From: Ruminococcus sp.
Lineage (GTDB): Bacteria > Bacillota > Clostridia > Oscillospirales > Ruminococcaceae
DNA: 64,000 bases
Assembly (NCBI GenBank): GCA_015066935.1
Contig: SVNK01000009.1
Coordinates: forward strand, 24,643-88,642
Direction: 5' to 3'
In this document: piece after piece, positions 32,375 through 40,783 of the stretch
How positions within the stretch are numbered: the stretch's first letter is position 1
Layout: each line of letters begins with the position of its first letter
Made by a program: the position numbers and the translations under genes
The notes under the pieces: generated by a model
Told to the model about the DNA's origin: nothing
Seen by the model: the letters and a program-made list of their open reading frames with translations, nothing else
Databases searched by the model: none

Positions 32375-33693
32375 AACTTCTTCAGAAAGTAAAAGAAAAC
32401 CTCATGAGAGGCGTGAAAAACGACCTCTTGCTGGCAATATATTCAATACTTATTGCAATTGTTGTGTGGTTTGTCATTGCAATTACTTTGTATCCTTCTG
32501 TTCCGAAAACGATTCAGAATGTTTCGCTTGTTCTTGATAACACTTCCACAAACAACAGTTTAAGCGTCATAAGTTATGATGTTGAAAAGGTAGATATAAG
32601 AATCAAGGGAAGCCGTACTCAGGTCGGAAATCTTGATTCGGGCAGCTTTATGGCTTATTTTGATACGGATAATGTTACCACTCCCGGAAAAAAGAGTCTC
32701 AATATCAAAATCAGAAGCAGCAGTAAGGTGAACTATGAGATTGAGTCGATAACACCTTCAACGGTCAATGTTGTTTTTGACGAGTTCAAGAGCAAGGAAG
32801 TCCCCATTAAACCTCAGATCCCGAATGTAAGTGTCGCTGAGGGCAAGGCAATCTATACCAAGGAATTCAGCTGTGACCCCGAAGTGATAAGCGTTACGGG
32901 ACCATCGGCTCAGCTCAATAAAATAAAGTACGCCAATGCAATTGTTGAAAAAGAAATGGTTATAGATTCTACTCAGAATATCCCTGTGGAACGGATTGAG
33001 TTCTTCTCTGATGACGATACAAAAATTGATACCACAAATCTTAAATACAATACGGCAAATCTGTTCGTCAAGGTTCCCGTGGTGACTCAGAAAACTGTCA
33101 GCCTTGATGTACAGCTTATGAGAGTTCCGAAAAACACCTTTAATACAAGCTTCCTGAAACTGAAGGTTTCTCCTGAGACTATTACAATCGCTTCAAAGAA
33201 TAATCAGGCGAAAATTCCTGATACGCTTACGATTTCTCAGATTCCTCTCCGTGACCTCAGGGACGGCTACAGCGAGACTTTCGATATAAGCAGTATTCTT
33301 GCTGCCAACGATCTGATTAATCAGTCGGGAGTTGAGACGGTTACGGTATCGCTTGAAAATACGGGACTTATGAAGAGAGACCTGCTTATAAATAAAGAGA
33401 ATATCAGGATTCTGAATCCGCCTGACGATGGCAATTCGTATTCTCTTGTAACGGGAAGTCTGCCGATAACTGTCATTGGTCCGCAAAGCGTCATAGAGAG
33501 TATCACTAACGACGATTTCTATGCCGAGGCTAATCTCCTTAACACGAATTCAGACCTCGACCAGTTTACGTTTGAAGTACTGGTGTGCTGTTCGAAATCA
33601 AAGAATGTCTGGGCAGTAGGACAAACCAATGTGCTGATCCAGAAAACACCGATTCCCGATGATGCGGATGAGGAACCCGAAGGCGAAGTTTAA
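32371..33693 (+). CDS. cdaR: CdaA regulator CdaR (YbbR-domain protein)
   Basis: A 440-residue protein with one N-terminal membrane segment (about residues 20-44) and an outer part of repeated YbbR domains (for example SVISYDVEKVDIRIKG and the SVTGPSAQL, TIASKNN stretches). It interacts with CdaA at the membrane in relatives. Start overlaps cdaA by ATGA, so the two are translationally coupled. glmM, the usual third gene of this cluster, is not in the window. Terminator follows at 33711-33745. Confidence 0.93.
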   Translation: MKLLQKVKENLMRGVKNDLLLAIYSILIAIVVWFVIAITLYPSVPKTIQNVSLVLDNTSTNNSLSVISYDVEKVDIRIKGSRTQVGNLDSGSFMAYFDTDNVTTPGKKSLNIKIRSSSKVNYEIESITPSTVNVVFDEFKSKEVPIKPQIPNVSVAEGKAIYTKEFSCDPEVISVTGPSAQLNKIKYANAIVEKEMVIDSTQNIPVERIEFFSDDDTKIDTTNLKYNTANLFVKVPVVTQKTVSLDVQLMRVPKNTFNTSFLKLKVSPETITIASKNNQAKIPDTLTISQIPLRDLRDGYSETFDISSILAANDLINQSGVETVTVSLENTGLMKRDLLINKENIRILNPPDDGNSYSLVTGSLPITVIGPQSVIESITNDDFYAEANLLNTNSDLDQFTFEVLVCCSKSKNVWAVGQTNVLIQKTPIPDDADEEPEGEV

Positions 33694-33710
33694 CCGAATA
33701 TCTTGATTTT

Positions 33711-33745
33711 TACGGAGTATCTGCCTATGCGGATGCTCCGTTTTT
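33711..33745 (+). terminator. Terminator after cdaR
   Basis: ACGGAG...CTCCGT hairpin with GTATC/GATGC-type inner pairing, followed by a TTTTTT run. Confidence 0.85.
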
Positions 33746-33828
33746 TGCCATTTCGAGGTCGGAAATTGCTGTTTTTTGTCATTTGTTACAAAAATACGGC
33801 GTATATGGCAAAAACAGACCGAAAATGC

Positions 33829-33857
33829 TTTATTTTTCAAAACCGATGTGATATAAT
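33829..33857 (+). promoter_or_regulatory. Promoter of dockerin protein 1
   Basis: TTTATT (33829-33834), 17-base spacer, TATAAT (33852-33857). A weak -35 with a perfect -10. Confidence 0.5.
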
Positions 33858-33913
33858 ATTTTTCGACCGCATACAAATAGATGGTTAAATAAATATGGAA
33901 GTAAGGTTTAATT

Positions 33914-35368
33914 ATGAAATCAGGAAAAATCATGTCAATCATTGTGTCACTTGTGATGTGTCTTATGGCAGTGCCGATGAATACTGCCGCTTCAAAGACA
34001 GAAAGCTCGTCCGCACGTGCTATGGGAGATGTTGACGACGATAAAAAAATTGCCGCATCCGACGCTGCACTGGTACTGTCTGAGTACGGCAGACTCTCTA
34101 TGGGAAGTGAAGGAATATTCTCCGAGGATGTCCGTACTGCTGCCGATGTTGATAAGGACGACAAGATTACCGCTTTTGACGCTTCTCTGATACTTGCTTA
34201 TTATGCTTATAACAGTGCAGGCGGAAGTAAGTCTATCGAGGACTATGTAAGCGAGTTCATATCAGGTGAGGTTACAACAACTTCAACAACGACCACTACT
34301 GTTTCTACGACAACGTCTACTACAACCAAGAAGAAAACTACTACCACGTCCACTACTACAACATCCACGACAACAAGAAAGAAAAAGACTACCACTACAT
34401 CTACAACAACTACTACAACTACAACCAAGAAGCAAACCACCACGTCCACTACAACAACGTCCACCACATCCACTACTACTACCACATCCACTACTACCAC
34501 ATCCGAACCCACAACCACATCCACCACATCCACTACTACAACAACCACCTCCGAACCTACAACCACTTCAACGACAACTACATATGCAGACCCATATACG
34601 GTCGCTGAAATCAAGCTCGACAAGTATGAGATGAATCTTGAAATAGACGGTCATGACATTGCATACGTTACAATGCTCCCCGAAACTGCAAAGGATAAGC
34701 GTGAAATCTGGTCAAGTTCGGACGAGAGAGTCGCTATCGTTGACAACGAGGGATATGTTACAGCAATCGGCGAGGGTAAGTGCATTATCACTGTCAAGAG
34801 TACCGCAAATCCCGACGTTTTCGCAGAAATCGTCGTAAGAGTCACCGACAGCCACAAGATTACCGATATAAAGCTCGATAAGTACGAAATGGAGCTTGAG
34901 GTAGGGGACAATGACATCGCATATGTTACAATGCTCCCCGAAACTGCTAAGGATAAGCGTGAAATCTGGTCAAGTTCCGACGAGAGCGTCGCTATCGTTG
35001 ACAACGAGGGCTACGTAACAGCAATGGGCGAGGGCAAGTGCATTATCACTGTAAAGAGTACCGCTAATCCCGATGTGTACGAGGAAATCGTCGTAAGAGT
35101 CACCGACAGCAACAAAATTACTTCTATTGAGCTTTCCAAGACAGAAATAACAATTACTGTGGGCGGTCACGACATCGCTTATGTGACTATGTACCCCGAA
35201 ACTGCTCAGGATAAGAGCGAAATCTGGTCAAGCTCCGACGAGAGCATCGCCATTGTTGACTCCGAGGGCTATATTACAGGAATCGGCGTCGGCGAGTGCA
35301 TTATCACCGTCAGAAGTGCCGCTTACCCTGATGTAAAGGCTCGAATCATCGTCGAAGTAATCGAATAA
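33914..35368 (+). CDS. Secreted protein: N-terminal dockerin, Thr-rich linker, three Big2 domains
   Basis: A 484-residue secreted protein. Signal peptide at residues 1-26; type I dockerin at about 37-101 (GDVDDDKKIAASDAALVL and ADVDKDDKITAFDASLIL Ca-binding repeats). A low-complexity Thr/Ser linker with short Lys clusters spans about 120-226. Three tandem bacterial Ig-like (Big2) modules of about 86 residues each follow, each with EIWSSSDE and GECIITV/GKCIITV. The first two Big2 modules are nearly identical in DNA, indicating recent duplication. N-terminal dockerins are less common than C-terminal ones. It may dock structural or adhesive modules onto a cellulosome rather than a hydrolase. Confidence 0.9.
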   Translation: MKSGKIMSIIVSLVMCLMAVPMNTAASKTESSSARAMGDVDDDKKIAASDAALVLSEYGRLSMGSEGIFSEDVRTAADVDKDDKITAFDASLILAYYAYNSAGGSKSIEDYVSEFISGEVTTTSTTTTTVSTTTSTTTKKKTTTTSTTTTSTTTRKKKTTTTSTTTTTTTTKKQTTTSTTTTSTTSTTTTTSTTTTSEPTTTSTTSTTTTTTSEPTTTSTTTTYADPYTVAEIKLDKYEMNLEIDGHDIAYVTMLPETAKDKREIWSSSDERVAIVDNEGYVTAIGEGKCIITVKSTANPDVFAEIVVRVTDSHKITDIKLDKYEMELEVGDNDIAYVTMLPETAKDKREIWSSSDESVAIVDNEGYVTAMGEGKCIITVKSTANPDVYEEIVVRVTDSNKITSIELSKTEITITVGGHDIAYVTMYPETAQDKSEIWSSSDESIAIVDSEGYITGIGVGECIITVRSAAYPDVKARIIVEVIE

Positions 35369-35376
35369 AAATATAA

Positions 35377-35399
35377 AGGAGGCATTGAGCCTCCTTTAA
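35377..35399. terminator. Terminator after dockerin protein 1
   Basis: AAAGGAGGC, loop ATTGA, GCCTCCTTT, followed by AAATTT. The same hairpin type closes the feo operon at 36763-36786. Confidence 0.75.
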
Positions 35400-35429
35400 A
35401 TTTGTCAATAAACTTCATTAAAGTACAAG

Positions 35430-35512
35430 TCAAGCGGATGCCCAATGGGCATCCCTACAATTTGGCTGTTATGCGTATATAAGTGTAGGGACGACCATTG
35501 GTCGTCCGCAGA
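35430..35512. repeat. REP-like palindrome cluster A
   Basis: Two palindromes: GGATGCCC-AAT-GGGCATCC (35436-35454) followed by CTACAA, and a 26-base unit at 35485-35510 with the core GGACGACC-ATT-GGTCGTCC and flanks GTA and GCA. The second is identical to units at 36717-36742 and 51535-51560. Confidence 0.8.
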
Positions 35513-35648
35513 ACAGCGGTTTGGGGTCTATCATTTGGTTATATGTGACAAAAATAATATGCAGAATACACAAAGCGGAGAGAATCGCTTTAATAAGGGT
35601 GTGCGATATGATATAATAAAAGAAAACACACGAAAGAGGTGCACAATT

Positions 35649-36620
35649 ATGAAATCAGGAAAAATCACAGCCGTAATAATGTCCGCAGCGATAGCATTTA
35701 CGGCGGTTCCGCTTTCTGTGACGGCTGATGTAGTTTCGGGGAACCCTGCCCGTGAGCTTGGCGACGTCGATAATGACTCCAAGGTTACGGCATCCGACGC
35801 CTCTCTTGTGCTTGCGGAGTACGCTCAGCTTTCCAATGGCGACGGCACTTTCTCTGAGGAGACATTCCTCTACGCCGATGTTGACAGGGACGATAAAATT
35901 GCCGCTTCCGATGCCTCTCTGATTCTCATATATTACGCCTATAAAGGCTCAGGCGGACCTCTTGGTTTCGATGAGTATTTTGAAAGCCTTTCGCAGACCA
36001 CCACCACAACAGCTACTACCACTACAACCACAACAACAAATCCGCCCTCTATATCAACTGAATATAAAATAGAAGATATTGCGACTAATCATAATGCTTT
36101 TATTGTGTATGCAAATAGTTTAAGAATGGAATTAACAAGAGGTGGGGCAATCCAAACAAGCTCGGGCAATATTACATATGGTGCAAGTGAATCTGAGGTG
36201 GCATTAATTATGCTAAATGACGGATTAATAAGCGATGAAGTGTTAAAAATAGTATTTAGTGAATATACAGTTGAAGATTTTGAAAATGGTGCAGAATACC
36301 TGTATGAATGGAGAAAAACTGAAGAAAAATTCGGCACAGATATTAATTACTCAAAGTATACGATTGATAAAGAAATAGGTAGTTATCTGAACGAACTTGA
36401 TGATGCATATCGCAACGGCACAGCGAAAGAATATTTATATGATAAATTTGTATCAGAAAACATAAGTGATAAGTGTGTAAAGAATCCTGCGATATGGGCA
36501 TTATCGTGTAGCTACGATGTATATGAGAATTATTTGACATCAGGAGATGTTAGATATATGATTATGGATGAATATATAAAAGAACTGGATAAAACAGTTC
36601 ATGGCGAAAGTGCAGAGTAA
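35649..36620 (+). CDS. Secreted N-terminal-dockerin protein with unknown C-terminal domain
   Basis: A 323-residue protein that starts MKSGKI like its neighbour. Signal peptide at 1-26, dockerin at about 38-101 (GDVDNDSKVTASDASLVL, ADVDRDDKIAASDASLIL), a short poly-Thr linker (117-130) and a C-terminal domain of about 190 residues with no recognised family. The last part is markedly more AT-rich and uses different codons than the dockerin part, suggesting that a foreign domain was joined to a dockerin cassette. AGAGGTG precedes the ATG at 35649; TATAAT (about 35612-35617) is a likely -10. It may display a small non-catalytic or yet unknown activity on the cellulosome. Confidence 0.85.
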   Translation: MKSGKITAVIMSAAIAFTAVPLSVTADVVSGNPARELGDVDNDSKVTASDASLVLAEYAQLSNGDGTFSEETFLYADVDRDDKIAASDASLILIYYAYKGSGGPLGFDEYFESLSQTTTTTATTTTTTTTNPPSISTEYKIEDIATNHNAFIVYANSLRMELTRGGAIQTSSGNITYGASESEVALIMLNDGLISDEVLKIVFSEYTVEDFENGAEYLYEWRKTEEKFGTDINYSKYTIDKEIGSYLNELDDAYRNGTAKEYLYDKFVSENISDKCVKNPAIWALSCSYDVYENYLTSGDVRYMIMDEYIKELDKTVHGESAE

Positions 36621-36644
36621 TGAAAATGCGGATGCCGTGTATAA

Positions 36645-36742
36645 ACGGGACGTCGAGGACGCCCAACGGAAGTACCCTTGGGGTGCGCCGTCCCCTACAA
36701 ATATGCGGCATACCACGTAGGGACGACCATTGGTCGTCCGCA
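36645..36742. repeat. REP-like palindrome cluster B
   Basis: A split GGGACGTCGAGGACG...CGTCCCCTACAA unit (36647-36700), interrupted by about 25 bases, followed by a full 26-base GGACGACC unit (36717-36742). The interruption suggests an insertion into an older copy. Confidence 0.75.
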
Positions 36743-36762
36743 AAATGTAAATCGGCAAACAA

Positions 36763-36786
36763 AAAGGAGGCAATAAAGCCTCCTTT
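36763..36786 (-). terminator. Terminator of the feo operon
   Basis: On the minus strand AAAGGAGGC pairs with GCCTCCTTT and is followed by TTTGTTT, just after the small Cys-rich gene. Confidence 0.8.
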
Positions 36787-36792
36787 CGTGTT

Positions 36793-36957
36793 TTATTGAG
36801 AATTATCGCCGTGACATCTGTCCCTCATTGCACAGCCCGAACAGCCGCAGCCGCAAGAGGATTTGCCCGACTTTTTATCCTTTCTGATACTGTATACTGC
36901 CAGTCCGATTAGAATCAGGACGACAGCCAGAACGATAATTGTACCGATAAGAATCAC
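36793..36957 (-). CDS. FeoB-associated Cys-rich membrane protein
   Basis: A 54-residue protein, too short for a 60-codon cutoff, reading MILIGTIIVLAVVLILIGLA, then a basic YSIRKDKKSGKSS, then CGCGCSGCAMRDRC and GDNSQ. One membrane segment followed by a basic stretch and a cysteine cluster is the FeoB_associated family pattern, and it lies ten bases after feoB. The start is a GTG at 36957 placed on the open frame; GGGAG overlaps it, so the exact start is uncertain. Such proteins are thought to support ferrous iron uptake through FeoB. Confidence 0.85.
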   Translation of the reverse strand: MILIGTIIVLAVVLILIGLAVYSIRKDKKSGKSSCGCGCSGCAMRDRCHGDNSQ

Positions 36958-36966
36958 TCCCGATGA

Positions 36967-39066
36967 TTATTTCTTTTTGCCGACTGTCCTGACGGTCTCC
37001 TCGTAGGGACGGAACAGGAGAAACAGCACAGCGGCAATGATACCGAATGCAGTGACGGTTCCGACGATATTTCCGTTTCCGCTGAAGAAGCATCCGAGCT
37101 GGAAGATGCAGAACGACACGATATATGCGAAAAAGCACTGATAACCGATAGCGAAGGCAGTCCATTTGGGGCTGTTCATTTCACGTCTGATAGCACCCAT
37201 AGCGGCAAAGCAGGGGGCACACAGCAGGTTGAATGCGAGGAATGAATATCCCGAAATCTTTGTGAGATTTTCGAAGTTGAGGACGCCGAAGACTCCGACG
37301 ATTTCCTCCTTTGCCATAAGTCCCATGACTGTTGCGACGGCAGCGGCAGCGTTGTCGAAACCGAGGGGAGCGAAAATCCACTTGACAGCATCGCCGATTT
37401 TACCGAGTATCGAGTCGGCAAGCTCCATGTCAACATTGAAGCCGAAATCGCCGTCTATCCAGCCGAATTTCGAGCCTGCCCAGATGATAACGGACGCAAG
37501 AAGAATAACAGTGCCTGCCTTTTTGATGAACGACCAGCCTCTCTCCCACATGGAACGGAGGACATTAATGGGCGTAGGCATATGATAAGCGGGAAGCTCC
37601 ATAACGAAGGGAGTGGCTTCACCGATGAACAGCTTTGTCTTTTTCAGGATGATTCCCGAAATTATGATAGCAGCCATTCCCATGAAGTACGCACTCGGAG
37701 CAACCCACCATGCACCGTCGAAAAGGAGTGCCGCAATCATGGAGATGACGGGGATTTTCGCACCGCAGGGGATGAAGGTTGTTGTGATGATAGTCATACG
37801 GCGGTCACGGACGTTTTCAATGGTACGTGAAGCCATAATTCCAGGGACTCCGCATCCTGTGCCGATGAGAATCGGTATGAACGACTTTCCCGAAAGTCCG
37901 AAACGACGGAAGATTCTGTCCATGAGGAAAGCCACACGTGACATATAGCCGCAGGCTTCAAGGAATGCAAGGAAAAGGAACAGCACAAGCATCTGCGGTA
38001 CGAAGCCGAGAACAGCTCCGACTCCGCCGACGATTCCGTCGATGACAAGCGACTTCAGCCACTCGGCACAATTCGCCTTATCGAGCCAGCCCTCTACAAT
38101 TTTAGGGATTCCGTTTTCACCGAAAAGGCTGTCATTTGCCCAGTCGGTAGCCCACGTTCCGACGGTTGTGACGGAAACGAAGTACACGACAATCATAATC
38201 AGTGCGAAAATCGGCAGACCGAGCCAGCGGTTCGTGACGATTCTGTCGATTTTATCGGACGTTGTGAGTTTTCCTGCGTTCTTGCGGACGTATGCACCTT
38301 TGATGATGCGGGTTATGTAGTTGTAACGCTCATTGGTGATGATAGCTTCGGCATCGTCGTCGAACTCTTTTTCGACAGCGGCGATGTCGTGTTCTATATG
38401 TTCAAGAAGGTTCTGCGGAAGGTTCAGCTTTTTGAGCACCTTCTCGTCACGCTCGAAAATTTTTATAGAGTACCATCGCTGAAGGGCCTCGTCCATATCG
38501 TGGACGGCAGCTTCTTCAATGTGGGCGAGAGCGTGTTCAACGGGTCCCGAGAAGGAGTGGTGAGGCATGGGCTTTTCGCTTTCGGCAGCCTTTATCGCAG
38601 CCTCAGCAGCTTCGAAGATGCCGTCGCTTTTAAGTGCGGAAATCTCCAGAATCCGGCAGCCGAGAGCCTTGGAAAGCTTTGGGATGTCGATTATATCGCC
38701 GTTTTTGCGGACAACGTCCATCATGTTGATTGCCACCACTACAGGGATTCCGAGTTCTGCGAGCTGAGTTGTCAGATAGAGGTTACGTTCCAGATTTGTT
38801 CCGTCCACGAGGTTGAGGATGACGTCGGGGTGTTCCTCAAGCAGGTAATTTCGTGCGACAACTTCCTCCAGCGTATAGGGGGAGAGTGAATAGATTCCGG
38901 GAAGGTCTGTGACAGTAACTCCGTCGTACTTTTTCAGCTTGCCCTCTTTTTTCTCAACGGTAACGCCGGGCCAGTTTCCGACGAACTGGTTCGAGCCTGT
39001 CAGGGCGTTGAACAGAGTTGTTTTTCCGCAGTTAGGGTTTCCTGCGAGTGCGATTGTTATACCCAT
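36967..39066 (-). CDS. feoB: Ferrous iron transporter FeoB
   Basis: A 699-residue protein. The N-terminal G domain shows GNPNCGKTTLFN (G1, residues 8-19), the VEKKEG segment, DLPGIYSL (G3) and NMMD (G4). A helical regulatory domain and a membrane part with two Gate motifs and the family Cys (PILIGTGCGVPGIMASRTIE, LCAPCFAAMGAIRREM) follow. It transports Fe2+ into the cytoplasm. AGTGAGGA precedes the ATG. It lies 83 bases after feoA; that gap holds a strong hairpin and a copy of the putative operator at 39084-39099. Confidence 0.96.
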   Translation of the reverse strand: MGITIALAGNPNCGKTTLFNALTGSNQFVGNWPGVTVEKKEGKLKKYDGVTVTDLPGIYSLSPYTLEEVVARNYLLEEHPDVILNLVDGTNLERNLYLTTQLAELGIPVVVAINMMDVVRKNGDIIDIPKLSKALGCRILEISALKSDGIFEAAEAAIKAAESEKPMPHHSFSGPVEHALAHIEEAAVHDMDEALQRWYSIKIFERDEKVLKKLNLPQNLLEHIEHDIAAVEKEFDDDAEAIITNERYNYITRIIKGAYVRKNAGKLTTSDKIDRIVTNRWLGLPIFALIMIVVYFVSVTTVGTWATDWANDSLFGENGIPKIVEGWLDKANCAEWLKSLVIDGIVGGVGAVLGFVPQMLVLFLFLAFLEACGYMSRVAFLMDRIFRRFGLSGKSFIPILIGTGCGVPGIMASRTIENVRDRRMTIITTTFIPCGAKIPVISMIAALLFDGAWWVAPSAYFMGMAAIIISGIILKKTKLFIGEATPFVMELPAYHMPTPINVLRSMWERGWSFIKKAGTVILLASVIIWAGSKFGWIDGDFGFNVDMELADSILGKIGDAVKWIFAPLGFDNAAAAVATVMGLMAKEEIVGVFGVLNFENLTKISGYSFLAFNLLCAPCFAAMGAIRREMNSPKWTAFAIGYQCFFAYIVSFCIFQLGCFFSGNGNIVGTVTAFGIIAAVLFLLFRPYEETVRTVGKKK

Positions 39067-39083
39067 TAAAAGTCCTCACTTTC

Positions 39084-39099
39084 GTTAGCCTGTGATAAC
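39084..39099. promoter_or_regulatory. Putative feo operator, copy 1 (before feoB)
   Basis: GTTAGCCTGTGATAAC, aligned with two further copies at 39390 and 39485 (shared pattern GTTAGnCTGTnnTAAC). It lies about 20 bases upstream of the feoB start. Confidence 0.6.
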
Positions 39100-39116
39100 A
39101 CTGTATTTTGTTTTTT

Positions 39117-39140
39117 CCCGAAACGTGAAAGTTTCGGGAA
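39117..39140. other. Hairpin between feoA and feoB
   Basis: CCCGAAAC-GTGAAA-GTTTCGGG (8-base stem). In the transcribed direction it is followed by A residues, not T, so it is probably an RNA-stability or processing structure rather than a terminator. Confidence 0.5.
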
Positions 39141-39149
39141 ATATTACTG

Positions 39150-39368
39150 TTATTGAACTTCAATCATATCGGCATCCTGTTTACGGAGAGACAGTTCATA
39201 TCCTCTTACTGAAATTTCGAGGGGGTCACCCAGCGGAGCAACCTTACGTACCGTAACCTCCACGCCTTTTGTGATACCCATATCCATTATACGACGTTTG
39301 ATTGCACCTTCGCCGTTAAGCTTCTTGACTATAGCCTTAGAGCCTATTTTAACCTCTTTAAGAGTCAT
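39150..39368 (-). CDS. feoA: FeoA-family protein
   Basis: A 72-residue SH3-like small protein (MTLKEVKIGSKAIVKKLNG...) typical of FeoA, including the KRRIMDMGITKGVEV and GDPLEISVRGYELSLRKQDA segments. It assists FeoB in ferrous iron uptake. AAGGAGG precedes the ATG at 39368. It is the first gene of the operon and has a consensus promoter whose start site overlaps operator copy 2. Confidence 0.95.
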   Translation of the reverse strand: MTLKEVKIGSKAIVKKLNGEGAIKRRIMDMGITKGVEVTVRKVAPLGDPLEISVRGYELSLRKQDADMIEVQ

Positions 39369-39389
39369 AATTTTCCTCCTTGATGATAG

Positions 39390-39405
39390 GTTAGACTGTT
39401 CTAAC
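39390..39405. promoter_or_regulatory. Putative feo operator, copy 2 (at the feoA start site)
   Basis: GTTAGACTGTTCTAAC, a palindrome with perfect six-base arms GTTAGA/TCTAAC on the minus strand. It lies 8 bases downstream of the -10 element, over the expected transcription start, the usual place for a repressor. Confidence 0.75.
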
Positions 39406-39412
39406 TGATTTT

Positions 39413-39441
39413 ATTATACACCAAAAAAGGTGGGTTGTCAA
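39413..39441 (-). promoter_or_regulatory. Promoter of feoA-feoB
   Basis: On the minus strand TTGACA (39441-39436), 17-base spacer, TATAAT (39418-39413): full consensus, so repression is probably needed. Confidence 0.88.
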
Positions 39442-39484
39442 TCAGATTTGAATTTTTGTGAAAAGTTTGTGAAATGTAATTCTT

Positions 39485-39500
39485 GTTAGTCTGTAATAAC
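39485..39500. promoter_or_regulatory. Putative feo operator, copy 3
   Basis: GTTAGTCTGTAATAAC, sharing the flank ACTGATTTT with copy 2. It lies about 45 bases upstream of the feoA -35, between it and the CDF gene. Confidence 0.6.
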
Positions 39501-39525
39501 TGATTTTTTTGTAAACATTGACGGC

Positions 39526-40719
39526 TTATTCACGGTCTATTGTTATGGAGGCGGTGCAATTCCCGTCTTTTTCGGTAATGGCAGCAATTATGGTGTCACG
39601 CAGCTCATTATCGTTCATTTTCAGCTCATACGGTGCAGAAATATCGAAAATCATATGTGTATGTGTCTGGCACTGATTCTGTGAGATACGGAAATCGTGG
39701 TAACTAAGACGTTTGTCGATTGCAGCGAGAATTTCCGTAAGAAGTCCTTTGAGACTATCTGAAACGGCGTCGTCCATAAGAACGGGGTCCATATGAATTG
39801 TCATGCTTATGCCGAGTTTTTCGGCGATTTCACGTTCTGTAGAGTCTGCAATATCGTGAACGTCCATAAAACTTTCGGTACTTCTGAATTCGGCGTGACA
39901 GCTTCCTATAGCCTTTGTGGGACCATAGCTGTGCAGAATCAGGTCGTGAACGCCGATGATACGTGGATTGCTTGTGACGATTTCACGTATTTTCGCAGTA
40001 AGTTCAGGGTCGGCAGGCTTACCGATAATTTCCTCGAAGGTATCACGGAGAATCTCATAGCCTGATTTAAGAATGATAAGTGATACAATAATTCCGCCGA
40101 TACCGTCAAGCGGCAGGTTAAGCGGTTTTGAGAGAGCAAGTGCAGCAATTGTCAGTGCGGTTGCAACAGAATCGTTCAGACTGTCTCTGGCACTTGCAAT
40201 AAAGACGGAAGAATTTATTCTTTTGCCGATTCTGGTGTTGAAGATGTACATCCAGAGTTTTACGACAATTGCGATAATAAGAAGAATCATTGTTGATTTG
40301 CTGAACTGAAGCTGTGCTATGGCAGCCCTGCCCTTAACGGCAACACTGACGGAATCACGGAGAAGCTCGACTCCCATAGTAATTATAAGAACGGACAGGA
40401 TGAGCGTAGTAAGATATTCTATACGTCCGTGACCGAAAGGGTGGTCCTTGTCGGCTGGTTTGGAGGCGATTCTGCATCCGAGGAGAGTGACGATACAGCT
40501 TCCGCAGTCGGAGAGGTTATTGAAGGCGTCGGCGAAAACGGCTGCGGAGTGGGTAAGATAGGCAGAAAAAGCCTTCACAGCAAAGAGAAAGATATTGCAT
40601 ATAATCCCGACAGCACTGCTGAGTACAGCGTACTGACGGCGAGTGGCAGGGTCGGAAGCGCTATCGGGGTTTTTGACAAAAAAACGGATAAGCGATTCAG
40701 TGGGGGTAATTTTTTTCAT
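39526..40719 (-). CDS. Cation diffusion facilitator family transporter
   Basis: A 397-residue protein with six hydrophobic segments. The metal site in the second helix is AVFADAFNNLSDCGSC (FADAFNNxxD), and the fifth helix carries RDSLNDSVATALT (DSxxD). A cytoplasmic C-terminal domain (ferredoxin-like, ESFMDVHDIADSTEREI) has the usual His/Asp residues. It exports divalent metal, possibly iron or manganese given its place next to feo and an operator copy between them. GAGGTATC precedes the ATG. A basic, Pro-rich first 30 residues are unusual. Confidence 0.9.
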   Translation of the reverse strand: MKKITPTESLIRFFVKNPDSASDPATRRQYAVLSSAVGIICNIFLFAVKAFSAYLTHSAAVFADAFNNLSDCGSCIVTLLGCRIASKPADKDHPFGHGRIEYLTTLILSVLIITMGVELLRDSVSVAVKGRAAIAQLQFSKSTMILLIIAIVVKLWMYIFNTRIGKRINSSVFIASARDSLNDSVATALTIAALALSKPLNLPLDGIGGIIVSLIILKSGYEILRDTFEEIIGKPADPELTAKIREIVTSNPRIIGVHDLILHSYGPTKAIGSCHAEFRSTESFMDVHDIADSTEREIAEKLGISMTIHMDPVLMDDAVSDSLKGLLTEILAAIDKRLSYHDFRISQNQCQTHTHMIFDISAPYELKMNDNELRDTIIAAITEKDGNCTASITIDRE

Positions 40720-40783
40720 GATATGGGATACCTCGCATGAGAACTGTTATATTATATTTACGCACATCATTGTATATGAAAGA

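Noticed and set aside
34243..34623. Minus-strand frame of Val-rich repeats opposite the Thr linker
   Set aside because: It is the complement of the Thr-rich codon repeats of the dockerin protein; no start signals.
35445..35648. N-terminal extension of the second dockerin protein to 35445
   Set aside because: It covers the palindromes and promoter; the signal peptide starts at 35649 like its paralog.
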